From: Larus michahellis
Lineage: Eukaryota; Chordata; Aves; Charadriiformes; Laridae
Reading direction: 5' to 3'
Length of the DNA: 64,000 nucleotides
NCBI RefSeq assembly: GCF_964199755.1
Contig: NC_133906.1
Coordinates: forward strand, 10,044,001 to 10,108,000
The notes under the pieces are model-generated. The model searched no databases. It was not told the origin of the DNA and saw only the letters and a list, made by a program, of their open reading frames with translations. The position numbers and the translations under genes are program-made. Of this stretch, positions 37,984 to 50,980 are shown piece after piece (the stretch's first letter is position 1; every line of letters begins with the position of its first letter).

Positions 37984-38846
37984 AACTATGTGGATCTTGA
38001 CTTCTGGTTGCAGCTCTGCATAGGTTTTGTGTTGGGAGGTTTACTCTTATCTACTGTCCTGATGAAAAGTCAAAAACTTCTGCAAGCAAGCAATCCCAGC
38101 CCTTTATAAGTAGTTATAACAGGGGCCATAAAGTGCAAGAACTACAACCTCAAGTTCCCTGGTAAGTACTAGAATTCAGGTAATGACATTAGACTGTGAC
38201 AACAGGTTCTTAGTCATCTAAGCTGTGTTACAGCACTTCAAAGCAATTTATTAACCTCCTTATAGCAACTCTGAGAGGCGTGCTAAGGCCATCTTTTAAA
38301 AGCTCCCTTAATTTGGAGCATGGAGTGCTCATACGCAGCATACTGGTTCATTATTTGTAACCTATTTAAGCCATTTGTTACAAGCAACTGAGTCTTTTTC
38401 TTTTCTCCCATAAAGGCTCTGAAAAAAGGGCAGACTGCTCTAGGTTTTGGTTATTAGTTACATTAGTAACATCGCTCTCACTGTCTGGCCTGCTGTTCTG
38501 TGTGGTGTTGGCATTGGTAATAAGTGATGAATTCAAGCCCTGGCTGTGTTGAAACAGTCTCTGAAAGCTTAGGTATGTTTCTGGTAGATGTGTCAAGTCT
38601 GGTGTGTGCCAGCCTGATATTTTTCTTGCTGATTTCTGTTGAATTGTATCTGCACGGGGGATATTTTTCAAGCTTCTGTGTTGACTTGTTCTGCTGTTGC
38701 ATTGTTCTGCCTGTTCTCTCAGTTGGCTTTTTCAGGTGCGTTGCTTACAATTTGCAGGAACTTGTCCATGCTTTGTGTGCCATGCTTTTCTTGGAAGTGG
38801 GCTGCAGCAGAGGTGATGGTGCCTGGGTCATAGCTGCGCTGCTTCC

Positions 38847-38908
38847 AGCAGGAGCTTGGGCTAGATGCCTCCCTGCAGTCCCTTCCAGCTGGAATTTTTC
38901 TGTGATCC
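38847..38908 (+). mobile_element. short decayed CR1 tail
   Basis: The sequence agcttgggctagatgcctcc followed by gtcccttccagctggaattt and tctgtgatcc matches the last 60-odd bases of CR1 in forward orientation with many substitutions. Only the tail is recognisable. Confidence 0.75.
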
Positions 38909-40800
38909 CGAGTCGGCTGTTTTTTTGCATAAGGCTTTAATTTCTCTTGACAGCATTCTCCAATTTAGAAGATTTGTTGCTTAGCCAGCTCCGTCAGCCC
39001 ATCTGCTCCTTACATAATTGCAGTGAAATCATCATGATTTCATATCAGCTTGATGTCATAATGCAAGTTCATGAGCATGGCAGGCTCCAGATGAAAAGTG
39101 GGCTGGGAGGAAGAGCTGTCTGCTCTGAGTGCTAATGCCTCTGGAAACATGAGGCAAGGGACGACGCAGAGGAAATGCCCACCCTCCTAATTGGCCCTGA
39201 GTGGAAGGACTGCGTTTATGGCATGTTCTAATGTGGAAATGGCTCTTTAATGTAATCCTTGTTATCCAGGGCTAAACAGGAAGGGGGAGGGTGGTACCAG
39301 GTCTGTTTGCAAAGAATTGCGATCTACTGGTGTGCTAGGACACAAAGACGTTCGTCGTTCTCAGCCATGTTAATGGAGCTTTTCAAAGTCGACCCAGGAC
39401 TGTGCTGTCGGTAGCCATGAAGGAAAGGTGCTGTGTTAAAGGAAGGCTTTGTCCTTGTTTTTAAAGGAACCACAGTGCACTCAGGTGCTTTACAAAGCTC
39501 AGTACTAAAGGTGTGAAATATTTAAGATGTTAACTTTACTTTTCACATCGTGTGAGATGTTCTTAGACGTGACTGTTGGTAGTGCTGAATTCAGATAGCT
39601 GGAAACAGGGAGGAGCTGGGGAGTATTCTCACATCAGGCTCGAGTGATGAGGTTTTTAAGTATTTTTGTCCATAAAATGACTACAAAGGTGTTGTAGCTC
39701 TCTTTTTCAGAGGAAGGCGCTCCTTTTTTCAGAGAAGAGCTTGGCATTTTGTTGTCTGGGGCTGCTTTTGGAAGTACCTGAGCCCACTTAGTCCTAACTG
39801 TTCTGTTTTCCCTCCCCTCCCAGGGAGCCTTTTGTTCCTGTTGGTAATGTGGATTGTTTTTTGTAAACACAGCTGGTCTTAATTTCACTTCTTTCCCTCT
39901 CTGAGTTTGAAGGATAGCATCAATACGCGTAGCTGGCGGAGAAGCTCTTTCGGAGCTGCTCTGTGCACTGGTGTGTCCCAAAGAGCAGGCTGACAGCTCC
40001 CCGCGCTGCTGCCTGCTCTCCTCCACCCTTGAAATAATAGTGAGCCTTGAGCTGCTTTGCAAATGATGGACTTTGAACTTTTTTTTCGAATGAAAGCAAT
40101 TTGAGATCACTGGAAGGCTTTGAAGGAGTGTACATGCTGTCATTCAGGGTAGACTGGCTTTTGAGCTTTCCTTGTTGCAGACCGAGCCCCTGTATGTGAT
40201 GATAAATCTGGGCTTTATCATTAACAGCCCTGTAAATACGCAGGGCAGGTGCTTGACTCGGCACAGTTCAGATAACCTGCAGAGGTGGGGCAATGGGACT
40301 TCCATGACTCAGCTGTGCTTTGTGGGACCTCATGGTCCATCAGACCAGGGGCATGGTAAAGGCAAGATTTGTTCCTCTTCCTCGCACCCTGGCTGAGTCC
40401 CTCATGTGTTGCTGTGGCACATGCCGATGCCAAAGCAGTGTGGTGGGACTTTTCCAAATGAGACCATCAGATGTGTTTAGCTTTGGTTTAAGGCTGGTCT
40501 CATTGGCATAGCTTACCCTGATGCCTGTCTGCCTCGCCCTTGCTGCCGCATACAATTCTCTCGTGGTTTTTGTACACCAACTGGTAACTCTGCTTTTTGG
40601 CAGGGTGGGTAATTGTAAAGATCCTTGAGCCCATCTCTATATGACTACAAGGACTAATGTTTCACAAATCCTGTTGTCCCCATGTAGGTACTGTGGGCTG
40701 ATGGACCAGCTTGGGGCTTGCAGCTGGGTCTGGTGTTCAACAGCAGTTTCTCATTGCCAGGCTGCAGCTGGACTAAGGTGGCTGGCCTCTGCTGATAGGA
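38909..40800. other. intergenic stretch, transition zone
   Basis: No gene that I can support. Open frames on the - strand at 39634-40143 and 39920-40264 have a protein-like look but lack good splice sites and lie in different frames. GC content rises through this stretch. Confidence 0.7.
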
Positions 40801-43800
40801 CTTGCCTGCTCCTCATCTGGTTCCACCTTGTAGGTAGGGCTTTGCCCAGGTCAGGCAGAGGAGCAAGGAAGCGTTTGCCTGCCTCGGCGTAGGGCAGGCA
40901 CAGTCAGGCAGTGGGGGAGGAGCAGAGAGGTAAAGCTGGAAACTGGTGCAAGTCCTTTGAGCTGAGAAAAATTACTTAGGCAGCAAATAGATGAATTCTT
41001 GTGTGCCGAAGGCTTCCCCCCGGCACAGCTCTGACTTGTGCTGAGCTTGTTCCTCCTCCTTGGTGGCTGCTGGCGTGGCAGCAGCTGGTGTGGGGCAGGG
41101 AGTGTTTGCAGCAGGCGTGTCTGGGTTGGGGTAACCTGGTGGGGCAAAGCCTGCGAACAGCATGGGGAGTGTCTGCATGGTGGAGTGTGTGCTCGTGTTC
41201 CTCTGGGGCTGGCACTTGCATTATGTGAGTCGGACCTTGGGTAACTCCTGCTGCATGGCATTGAACGGCAGGTATGGCCAGAAATTCCTGCTGACTCACA
41301 TCCTGGAAGTTCTTGCCTTCCTTCCCAAGACCCCTTTCTTCTGGGGGAAGAAAGGTGAGGAACCCAGCTGTGTTCATCCTTCCCTTGGTCTGCCCAGGAA
41401 GCATTAATTGATGGTTTTTATTAGATGAGCTTGTGCTACAATGGCCTGGCTGTACTGCTTGTGTCTGTGTGACCAAGGAGCATCAATAAACCCTGTTTCC
41501 GCTGCACCCCCAGCATGGGAAGGTGCTGCTGTGCTAAAGCTGAGCTGAGGCGGTGGTAGCGAGGTCCCAGCTGGCTTGCCTGAAGCTGGTAATGAATCCC
41601 ATAAACTGATTATGGGTGCAAGTCACTGTTGAGCAACCTTTCTCCCTCTCACTGACAGCTTTTTACATTGCACCTCTTGACCTTCCCGGTACCTGCTGGC
41701 GGGGGGCTCCCGGCAGTGCAGGTGGGATGTGAGTTGGGCATGGAGCTGCTCTCTGCCCGTTGCCAGCTGGGCTGGCTCGCATGCCAGCGACCAGTGGGCT
41801 CTGCCAGAGTCTGGCAGCATGTTCCCAGGAGGCACGGGCTTGGGAACTTGATGCTGATTGGAAGTGGCTTGTTTTTTTGCTTCCCAGCATGAATGCAGCT
41901 CGCAGGGCCTGATCTGTGTTCTGCTCGGCCTTTCCAAGTGAAAGGCCATGGGGGTTTGTCAGCCCACTGCTCCCAGTCCCGAGTCTCCCAGAACCCCAGC
42001 TGCAGGCAGGGGTAGACAGCTGTGTGGGCAGGATCCCTTTGGTGGCCAGGGAGAGGTGGAATCATGGCACTGGATAGACTGGCTCAGTTGTGGCTGGGCG
42101 GCTCTTCCTGGGTCAGCTTTTTTGAGGAAGTAGTTGACCATGGGTGACAAGGGGCACCCGGGTGTCCACAGGACATATGGTGTAGGTTGTGTTTAACTGT
42201 ATTTATGGCCCTTCGTGACGGGGAGCAGAGGGAGGAGGCAGTTGCTGTAACACAAGCCAGGTCTCGGTGCCAAGACCATGCAGGCAGCTGCCTGCTCCTC
42301 TTTCCTAGAGGACTCTGGTGTGTCCCCCACCTCAAGAAGTCCCAGGGCAGCTGCCTGGTCCCCCTTCAGGTGCTGCCCAGTCCCTGCCCTGATCTGCTGG
42401 GGATGGGAAAGCCCAGCACCACCTGCTTGCTGGCTTCTCCTGTGCTGCCAGAACAGCGGTTTGGGGGGGTTCAGCAGCCGGGCAGTCTGTGAAAGCGGAG
42501 CCAGTGCCGCTGTTGGTGGCGTTGCTGGGTGACTGGTAAACACAGCAAAGGCAGCAGCGGGGGGCCAGCCGCCCTTCACCCCCCCCTTCCTGGAACTGGG
42601 GCACGGCTGTCCCCGATGGAGCTCAGCAGTGAGGGACCTGGCTTGAAGGGCAAACAGCCCCATGCCTGGGACGTGGTGAGCCCTAGCTCGTGGGTGAGAG
42701 CAGCCCACCTTGCCCCGGCCAGGCGTGTGGCACATGCGGGTGACCCTCTGCAGGGCTCCTTGCCCCAGCACAGGGAGCAGGGGGCTGTTGGCTGTGGGAG
42801 GTGGCTCATTTCTTACCCCAGCATTAATGTGGTCGCCCAAAGGAGCTCCACTGCTGGCGCACCCGTGTGCTGGGCAGCCCAGCGCAGGGGGACCCAGAGC
42901 TGCAGCATCCCTTCGGATGCCTGTCAAATGCCCAGTTTGCAGCAGCGTCCCTGTAACCTCTAGGAAGAAACTTAAATACAAAGATTCTGGAGCAAGTGGG
43001 GCACAGACAAGCCTCTTGCGTGCTTGGTTCTTCCTAGGTGTGACATGGGGTTTGTGGGGAGCCTGTGAGGTTTTAGCACGTGGTGGGCTGCAGTGGGGCT
43101 GTTGCCTGCAGTGCTGGCAGGCTGTGCCTCTGGCAGGGAATGGGAGAGGAACGTGGTGCTGGGAGCAATCCCGCTCCTCGAAATAGCTTGCCAGCTGCTA
43201 ATGTTTGTTAATGTGGCTGAGCTGTGGTTCTGGGGGAACATGGGGTACTCGGGATTGGTGTCATGAGGGGAGCTTTGTGGGACAGGAAGGAATCCCAGCC
43301 CCCTGGGAACACTTTCCAGGAAAGAAGTGCTTGTGCCCAAATTCCATTTCTAGAAGGGCAGGGCAGCCTCCTGTGTGGATCTGTGGCTGCTGTTCTCATG
43401 GGGATAATCGAGAGCTGGGGCTGGAGTCCTGATCGCAGCCTCTCTGCCAACGTGCTGGGAGCTAAAGGCTGAACCAGCTCCCTGTCCGCTCTCTTCACAG
43501 CTCTCCAGCTGCCCTGGAGCTGACTGCCGGCGGCTGCAGGGTGTTGCCATGGTTGAGAGACCTGCATGTCTGCTCCGCAGTGAGTTCAAAAGCGTTGACG
43601 CAGCCCAGAGGATGGTCCTATCTACACCCTGCTCCCCTCTGCCCCGTCCAAGTCCTCACCCTGGTGCCAGGGAACAGCCGTGAGCATTCTGGCAGCTTTG
43701 TCTGCTCCCAACCTGTGTGTCAGCATGCCCCGGGGGACAGGAAGGCTGAGGGATGTCCTCTGTGCGACTTGCCGTGCTGTCCTTGGGCCTGTCACCTGCA

Positions 43801-46379
43801 GCTGAGCCCCAGCAGCCTCTATGGAAAAGCCCCAATTCTGCTAAACCCTCTGTAGGTGATCTTGGGTGAACACAAAGCAGCTGAAGCCTTAAGATCATCC
43901 TTGTGCCTGGCTGCCAGGGCTATGACCGTCAGTGGAGCTGTGCCCCAAGTGGGACAGTTGCTGGGGAGCCTGCTGTATCTTTATTTATTTACCTTTTCCC
44001 CCATGAAACAGGTTTCTTGCAGCACTTCGAGTGCAGACAGAGGGTTGGAGGTGCCGCTGTGCCAGGCTAGGGATGGTGCTGGAGCTTGGCTTGAAGTGGT
44101 TTAATGGCTCTGCTGGAAGAGCCCGTAAAGGAGGCAGAGGTGTTCTAGACGCATGGGCAGAGCCGGGTTAGGGCCTGCCTCTTCAGCCACGTCACCGCCT
44201 GCTCGGCTAACCTGCCGCTGCCATCTGGGGCATAGGCACATGTCTGCGGTGCGTTGAACGTAGCTTCAAAATGAAGTATTAAAAGAGATCATTTTATCCG
44301 CACTGGGTAACATAGCTCAGTCTGGCTGCCCTCTCAAACCTGCCCCCCCGCTTGGTTCACAGGCCCTTGCAGTCTAGCTCGAGAAATAGCGCCGCTTTTC
44401 TTTTAGATGGGGGAGAGAATAAGCTGCTCGTTGCTTCAGCTTGCATCAGGAGGAGGGTGGTAAATCCCTAGCGTCTAGCCTGGCGTTGCCTGATAGCTGG
44501 AGTACGGAGGTGTTGCTGATGGAAAGCTGAGCGCAGCGTGGGAAGTGCTTTGGCTTAAAATGTGTGAGCTGCCACCCAGTCTCCTTCCTGCAGAGAGGTC
44601 CCCAGGTGCCGTGTCTGCTCCTGCCGGGCTTGGTCCAGGGAAGTTGGCTTTCCCAGGCTCTGGAGCAGGAGGGGAGGCTGCCAGCTCGGGCCAGCGCCTT
44701 CTCTAGAAGGAGAGATACACATCTGACTTGCACGTCCTGTTAGATAAGCACTTCTCCTAACACGCTTGCTGGGTAGGATCAACGCCTACCTTTCAAAACT
44801 GCCATCGAGTTGGAACGCTGCTCTCGCTGTCGGCAGGATTTTGTCAGGCGAATATGGATTCCTGCAGGAATCCAGGCCCGCTCCTGCACTGCGAGGAGCT
44901 TCCACCTCCTTGGTCTTGGGAAGGAGGGTGCAGCATGAGGCTGTTTCCAGACTGGGTTTCTCTTCCCCAGCTATAAAAACTTTTAGGGCATGTCTTAAAA
45001 CATCCTGAGCTGCCTTCTCTGTCCCATACAAATCTGGAGCTCCTGGGCTGAGCCTGTTTTGTGCAGTGCCACCCCTAAGCACCCAGCTCTGGCTCCTTCA
45101 TCCCACTTAGCCCAGATTTTCTTCTAAATAGGTCACTCGTTAATTGAGGGCAAGTACAAAGTTGCTCTGTTTCTCCTAGTCCTCCCAGGCTGGACAGACC
45201 CACTTCAGGAGCTGCGGGACCTGGGGCAAGGCTGAATGATGAAATCCATGTTGGCTGCTGCAGCTCCGCCTGGATTCTCCAGCTCCAGGACTTTGGTCGG
45301 CGATGCGTGAAGCCAGGCAGGGCTGGGCTGACTCTTTCTCAACAGCCCCGTGAAATCCTGACCCTTGCTCGTTGGCAGGAGGAAGATAGTAAAAGCAGGA
45401 GTCTGGGTTGTGGCTGTTATGAGGAAGGAGAGGAGTCCTGGGCTGGTGAGGGGGGGGTTGTGTTGCCTCCATGGCAGAGGGAAAACAAGTGCTACATCTA
45501 TTCCTGCCCTCGGAAGAGCTGCTGGGCAGCGGGGGGCTGGTGCCAGGCCAGGTGCTGGGGGAGGCGTCAGTGGGGGTACGGACCCCAGCAAGGTGCTGGG
45601 GAGCGGGGGCAGTGTGAGCTCTGCCCTTCCCCCCCGCTCCCGGTGTGTTGTGGCTGTGCTGTGCAGACCCCGTGGTGCCCCAGCTGTATGGGGAGCCCGG
45701 GGCACAGCCCGTGCCGGCAGCTGCCTCCCCCTGCTCTGTATGGCCTCGCACTCCCAGCCCCTGCCTGTTGAGCTTTCCCTGCTCCTCTCCGTGCAAACGA
45801 GGGTAGATGGAAGGAGCCACCTGGGGTCCCTCATTCCTGGCTCCATGGACCAAAGCCCAGCTGGGAGCAGAGCCGCAGCCAGATTGCAGCCCCGGGACCT
45901 TTTGTGCAGGAAGAGCCATGGCTCAGGGTCCCGCCACCCTGGTTCTGGCATTACCCTACTCCTGGCTGCTCAGGGGTGGCCGAAGCAGCCCCAAGGTGTT
46001 TTGTCCTGCACGGGAGCTGGTCCCCAGCCCTGAGATAGGGGTTAGTGAGCCTTGGGACCCGGTGCAGGGCTTGGGCCCCTTCCCCAGAGGAAGAGGCGAG
46101 ATAGAGCCAGAGCCCAGCCCGTGGCGCCGACGTGGAGGTGTGTCTCGAATCAATATTGGTTCGCAACAGCCCGTGGGCGATCGCAAGGAGGGGAGTGGGG
46201 CGGGTGCCTGCTGCCTGCCTTCCCGCCCGCAGGGACTGAGCCTGTGCAGCGAGTTGTGCGCGGTCTCTGCTCTCAGGGCAGGGCCAGCCACAGGAGGATC
46301 AAAGCCAGTCCTCGTCCCAGGCCCCAGGGGGACTTAGGGAGGAGGGAAAAGCAGTGGGAAACTGCCCTGTTGGCGACGG

Positions 46380-47400
46380 GCTCACGCCGCTTCATCCCTC
46401 CCTGGGTGCGTTTTTGCTTTCCCAGGCTGCGGGCTGGGATCGGGGCAGGGCGAGCCGGCCCCGCCTGGGTGCTGTGCCGCAGTGAGCAGGTTGGGAGCTG
46501 CTGGGCCTGCTCGCCAGGGCGGGGAGAGCCCGCAGCTGCTGACGGAGGGGCTTTCGGACGGTGCGTCGGCCTGGCGGGCGAGCGTGCCAGGGCCTGCCTG
46601 CCGCCCCGGGCACGGGCTGGGCATGGCTGTGGGTACCGGCGGGTCTGCTCCCCGGGCTGTGCCATGGGGGTCCCGCCGAGACCCCTCCTGTGGCGGCTGA
46701 GCAGGGGTATGCGGGGGTTGGCGATGCGGGTTCTGGCAGTTCAGCTCAGCCGGGCCGGGGCCGCCCAGCTCCTGCCCTGCCGGGTTTGGCACCGCAGAGG
46801 TTGGGGCAGGCCCGGCCTTCCTGGGTGCTGACTCAGCGGGGTCGGTGGCTGCGAGCCCGGGCTGGGAGCCGGGGCGGCCACGGGTGCCACGCGGGCTGAG
46901 CCCTTTGGTGGGCACGGGCACCCGCTTCCCCCAGCCCTGCAAGTGGGCTGGCAGCCCCCCCACGCCTGCACCCTCCTCCGTGACTCCTCGGGGGGAGGCT
47001 TGCCTGCCCTCTCCCCCTTCCTCTCCCGCTCCAGCTTCCCACGCACACGCTAATCCCATCCCGCTGCGGCAGCGAGAGTGGCTCAGCCCTGGCGGGGCTG
47101 GGTTTGCAGGCACAGACCGCGGATCTGGGGGCCCTGGGAGGCCGTGTCCCCCTCCATGGGTGATGAAGGGCACAATCCTGCCTGGATGGAGCTGCCCCAC
47201 TCCCCATCCTCATGTTCCCAGCGTAGCTCTGGGGAGCTGGGGAGGACGCCTGGAAGGGCCGTGCGGAGCCAGCAGGGCCAGGGGTGCGTGGGAGGGCCCG
47301 CGGGGGTGCAGATGGGCTCATCTGCTCCTGCGTCGCTCGCTGGGTGCGTGCGTGTGTGCACGCGTGTGTGTGTGCACGCACCCTCGCCTCCCGCCCAGCC
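46380..47400. promoter_or_regulatory. CpG-dense block, possible orphan CpG island
   Basis: CpG pairs are clearly more frequent than in the flanks (for example gcgagccggcc, gacggtgcgtcggcc, ggcgggcgagcg). No initiating gene is visible beside it. It could be a promoter for an unannotated transcript or a methylation-free intergenic island. Confidence 0.4.
47344..47380. repeat. alternating GT/GC/CA run
   Basis: Alternating purine-pyrimidine dinucleotides (gtgcgtgcgtgtgtgcacgc and following), a Z-DNA-prone microsatellite. Confidence 0.8.
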
Positions 47401-49339
47401 CCGCTCGCCTCTTCCAAAATCTGCATATGCAAAAAGCCCTAATCCCAGGAGCCTTTCCCGGGCTCAGGGGTGTCTTGCCCTTGGCAGGAGATAAGCCGGG
47501 GTGCTCCGAACCACCTTAGGGATGAGCGCTGAAGCGCAGCGGCGGGGTGCTGAGTGGGCCGGGCACCCAGGGCCGGAGCTGGGGCACGTTCACGCCACAC
47601 TGGCCCATGGAACCTGGAGAAGGGCAGTGGGATGCCCTGCCGTGGGTGCTGGCGGGAGCTGATGAGGCATGCGGATGCCACACCAGCACCCACCGCTCCC
47701 CTCACATAAAACCCCCCTGTTTCCCTTCAGGCCCTGGCAGCGGGGGACATTGCCCAGCCCCCGCGGGGGCCCTGCGCCCGAGGCCAGCGCAGGACACGGG
47801 GATTAGTTTTAAGCCGATTGCTGCTGCCTGTTTGGGAAGCACTGAGATACTCTGCTGCGGGTCCCCCGGGAGCTGGTGGGTCACGGGGGGAGCGTGGCCA
47901 CCATAGGGCTGTCTCCGCACCCCGGTGGGGCAGGACAAAGTTTTGCCCCTTCCCCAATCCTTTTGGTTTTACCACCACAGCTTATGAGGGCTCACCACCC
48001 CAATGGCCTCGAGAAAAAGAGGTGACTGGCCCCTATCCTGCCCCAGCTCAGTGGCCTGGTGGGACACCCAAGGGATCCCTCGTGTCCACCTCCACCCTGG
48101 GCACCCTGCTGGGGCAGGGCTGGCTGCAGGCGCTGGGGTTTGGCTTCCAGCACGGTGCCTCTTCTCTCTCTATCTGGGCAGAGACCCCCAATATTTCTTC
48201 GGAGGGTGGTAGCACACCACACATGGCTGTGGGAGAGGATGGAGAGAAGACAGGGAAGCGCAAGCGGGCAGCCCCTGCAGGCGGAGGAACATTTACGGCT
48301 GCTGAGTTTCTGCAAAGTCAGTAACTGTGCGGGACTCTTGGAGGGGGTGGAGGGGTAAAAGCTGCCCAAAAAAGGGAGCACGGCAGCTTGGCCTCCCCTC
48401 CTGGGTGCTTTCCAGAGAGCAGGGAATATGGGGGGCTCGTCCTGCCAGGAATAAGGGAGGAATGAGTGTGTCTGCCATTGCTGCCACATCCCATCTCCCT
48501 CCTCGGTGCTGGGGCGCGGGCTGTGCCAGCGGGTGCTGCTCCCAGGTGGTGCCAGCTGTGTCGGCTGACTCAGGGCATTACCCTTCCCGGCACGGCAGCC
48601 AGCGGCACGGGGTGGGCTGGTCCGGTAGCGCTGAGCTGGTGGCAGCTGAGCCATGCTGAGTGTCTGAGCGTTCCTGCTGACTCTGTGCTGGCGCTATCTC
48701 ACCGGTGGGGAAACTGAGGCAGGGAGCGTGTGACGCCTGTGACTGATGCAGGATGGCACCTTGCCCGGAGCAGTGTGACTCCCCTTGACACAGAGCAGCA
48801 TGGCTGCCTGCCCCTGCCTGGTCCTGGGCTCCAGCGCTGGTCTGTGCCCACCCTGCAGACCCTGGCGCTGCCCAGAGGCCCTGGCTGAGCCCCATGGAGG
48901 GATGAGGCTTTGCTCCTCCATCCCCTGCGGCCCCATCCTCACCCCAGGCATCCCCTCGCCATCCTGGGGAGGGTAGCAAAGCCCTGGCTGCACCGTTCTC
49001 AAGGCAAGGGACAGGCAGGAGATGTGTGCCTCAGTTTCCCCATCAGGCAGAAGGGTCAGCGCTCCAGGCTTTATGCCCAGAGCTGCTGGTAGCCCATGTG
49101 CACGGGGCTGGGGGAGGCACCCACAGGGTGCCAAGGGGGACATTTGCCGACTGTGAGGTCTCTGCTCTCCCCCCGCAGCTGCTGGTGGGCTCTGCAACCG
49201 CCCGGCTGGAAGCTGGCGGTGAGTGGTGGGGAGCCGAACCAGAGCCCTGCTTTGGTGACAGGGAGGAGACTGGTGCTTCCCCACAGTGGATGGGGCAGCT
49301 GGTTCGGCTGGTTTGTGGGCAGGCTGGGGGCGGGTCAGG

Positions 49340-49640
49340 AATTCTTCAATTAAAGGGCTTTTTTTGGCCAGAAATTGCCAATATCATCCAAACCTAAATC
49401 TCTTTCAGGGACAGGAGCAGCCTTGATAAATTTTCTGGCTGAAAAACAACGGGCGAAAAAGAAAGAAGGAATCAATCAAAGCTCTCTGAGCTGGCATTTC
49501 CTGAACCAAGTGCCGTATTTTTTTAATTTGGGTGTGTGTGAGAGAGACATGGCTTTTCATCCTGCACCAGCATGTCATGTAACCCCCCTCCCAACAACCG
49601 AAATCAAAACAAACTGCTTGGAAAGGCTTGAAACGAAACG
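49340..49640. promoter_or_regulatory. AT-rich island, candidate conserved non-coding element
   Basis: About 300 bases of AT-rich sequence stand inside GC-rich DNA. It contains a TCF/LEF-type atcaaag (49475-49481) within aatcaatcaaag, a GATA-type ttgataaat, and T runs. It lies about 2.2 kb beyond miR-145 on the CSNK1A1 side. Islands like this often mark selected enhancers in GC-rich avian DNA, which is inference. Confidence 0.4.
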
Positions 49641-50930
49641 GTTGGAGCCACGGCAAACCAACAGTGCTGTGGCGGGGGCTGGGGGGAGGCTGGGTTTGAA
49701 TTTTGGCTTGTCATTCCCAGGAAGGTTTTGTGATTTCCACTTTTCCTTCTCGTGCCGGACGGGAGGGACTTTCCCCATCCCTGCCCTCTCACGGCTGGGT
49801 TTTGGCGTGGCTTCTCCAGGTGGGATCTCCTCACCCTCCCAGCCCCGTCCCATCCACCTGCCCATCCCCGGCACCCCAGACCCCCCTGTGAACCTCGGGA
49901 AACCAAACGGCAACAGCCCCGTGCCCCTTCCAGCCCCCCAAAGGGGCTGCCAGCCCCCCGGCCCTGGCAGAGCCCTGCACCAGCACGGTGCAGGCATGGT
50001 CTTCCTGGCTCTTCCCTGCCAGCCATGGGGAGGGGACGCGGGCACAGGCGTGGGAGGGTGCCTGCCTGGGGGGTGTCGGGCACGGGGAGCGTGGGTGACG
50101 GGCGGCCCTACGTCAGCGGCGGGCCCCACCGGGGTGGGCCGGGTGCTGTTGGCTGCACCCTGCTGAGTCAGCGGGACGGGCGCGGGGGCGGTGAGCCCTG
50201 TGGCATGCCGGCACAGGCCAGGGAGCCGGGAATGGGCCAGGTGGGAATAGGGATGTGTGGTGTGCAGGATGCGCCATGCCAGCGGCACGGTGTCAGCGTC
50301 ACAGGGCTGTCCCTGGGAACCTGTCCCTCATGTGGGTGTCTGTCCGGCTTGCGAGTGGGTGGGTCTGCCTGCATTTGGGGGTGGCTGGAGGGTGGGGGCC
50401 TCTCGCCTGTCCTGGCTGGGAGATGGGGGCCAGCCCCGCCACCCCATGGTGTCCCCTGGCGCCCAGCATTGCCCTGCACTGTTCTCACGTCTTGCGGGGG
50501 GGGGTTTCATCCATTGCTCAGCCATGAACAGCAACCAGAGTGGGGGCAAGCGGGGTCCCTGTCCCCACGGAACCCACCTGGGACAGGCTTTGAGTCTCCT
50601 GCATCCAGGAATGGCATCAGGGCAGGCAGGGCATGAGCTGGTGAGGGGACACGGGGACAGCGGTGCGTGGGGAAGGAGGGGACACTGGCTGCCTCTCTGG
50701 TGATGTGGAGATGGGTCTGCTGCTGCGTGGGGTGAGGGTGCCCGCGGGGGGGAGCCGGACAGCCCCTGCAGGGCCTGCTGGGGGCTCCCCTCCTCTGGGG
50801 CTGGCAGGGTGGGCAGGGGGAGGCAGGGCTGGCAGAGCAGGCAGCAATGGGCAGGGCTGGCAGGGTGGGCAGCACAGCCTGCCTGCTCCGGCCGAGGCAG
50901 CACTGCCACCTGCCGTCCGCCCTGGCCTCG

Positions 50931-50980
50931 CTGCCTGTTCCTGCCTGCTCCTGCCTGCGCCTGCCTGCGCCTGCCTGCTG
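50931..50980. repeat. tandem decamer repeat (CTGCCTGNNC x5)
   Basis: Five perfect-length copies of a 10-base unit differing only in the last three bases, followed by a (CTC)n run to about 51005. The flanking DNA at 50800-50875 has related GGCAGG-rich sequence. Confidence 0.85.

Noticed and set aside
38378..38671. - strand open frame with natural-looking composition (YLSFQRLFQHSQG...)
   Set aside because: No acceptor with a pyrimidine tract on the - strand and no good donor; a + strand frame is open over the same bases. It could belong to the orphan antisense gene but I cannot support it.
38524..38940. 138-codon + strand frame with hydrophobic segments
   Set aside because: Runs into the decayed CR1 tail and has no homology I recognise. 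The T-rich DNA explains the hydrophobic look.
39634..40264. two overlapping - strand frames that look protein-like (KLKSQSTLNDSMYTPSKPSS... and PPATRIDAILQTQRGKEV...)
   Set aside because: They lie in different frames, would need a very short intron or a frameshift to join, and acceptors are weak. Not called; worth a transcript check together with the 36965 exon.
41485..41490. AATAAA on the + strand in GC-rich DNA
   Set aside because: No transcript or exon can be linked to it.
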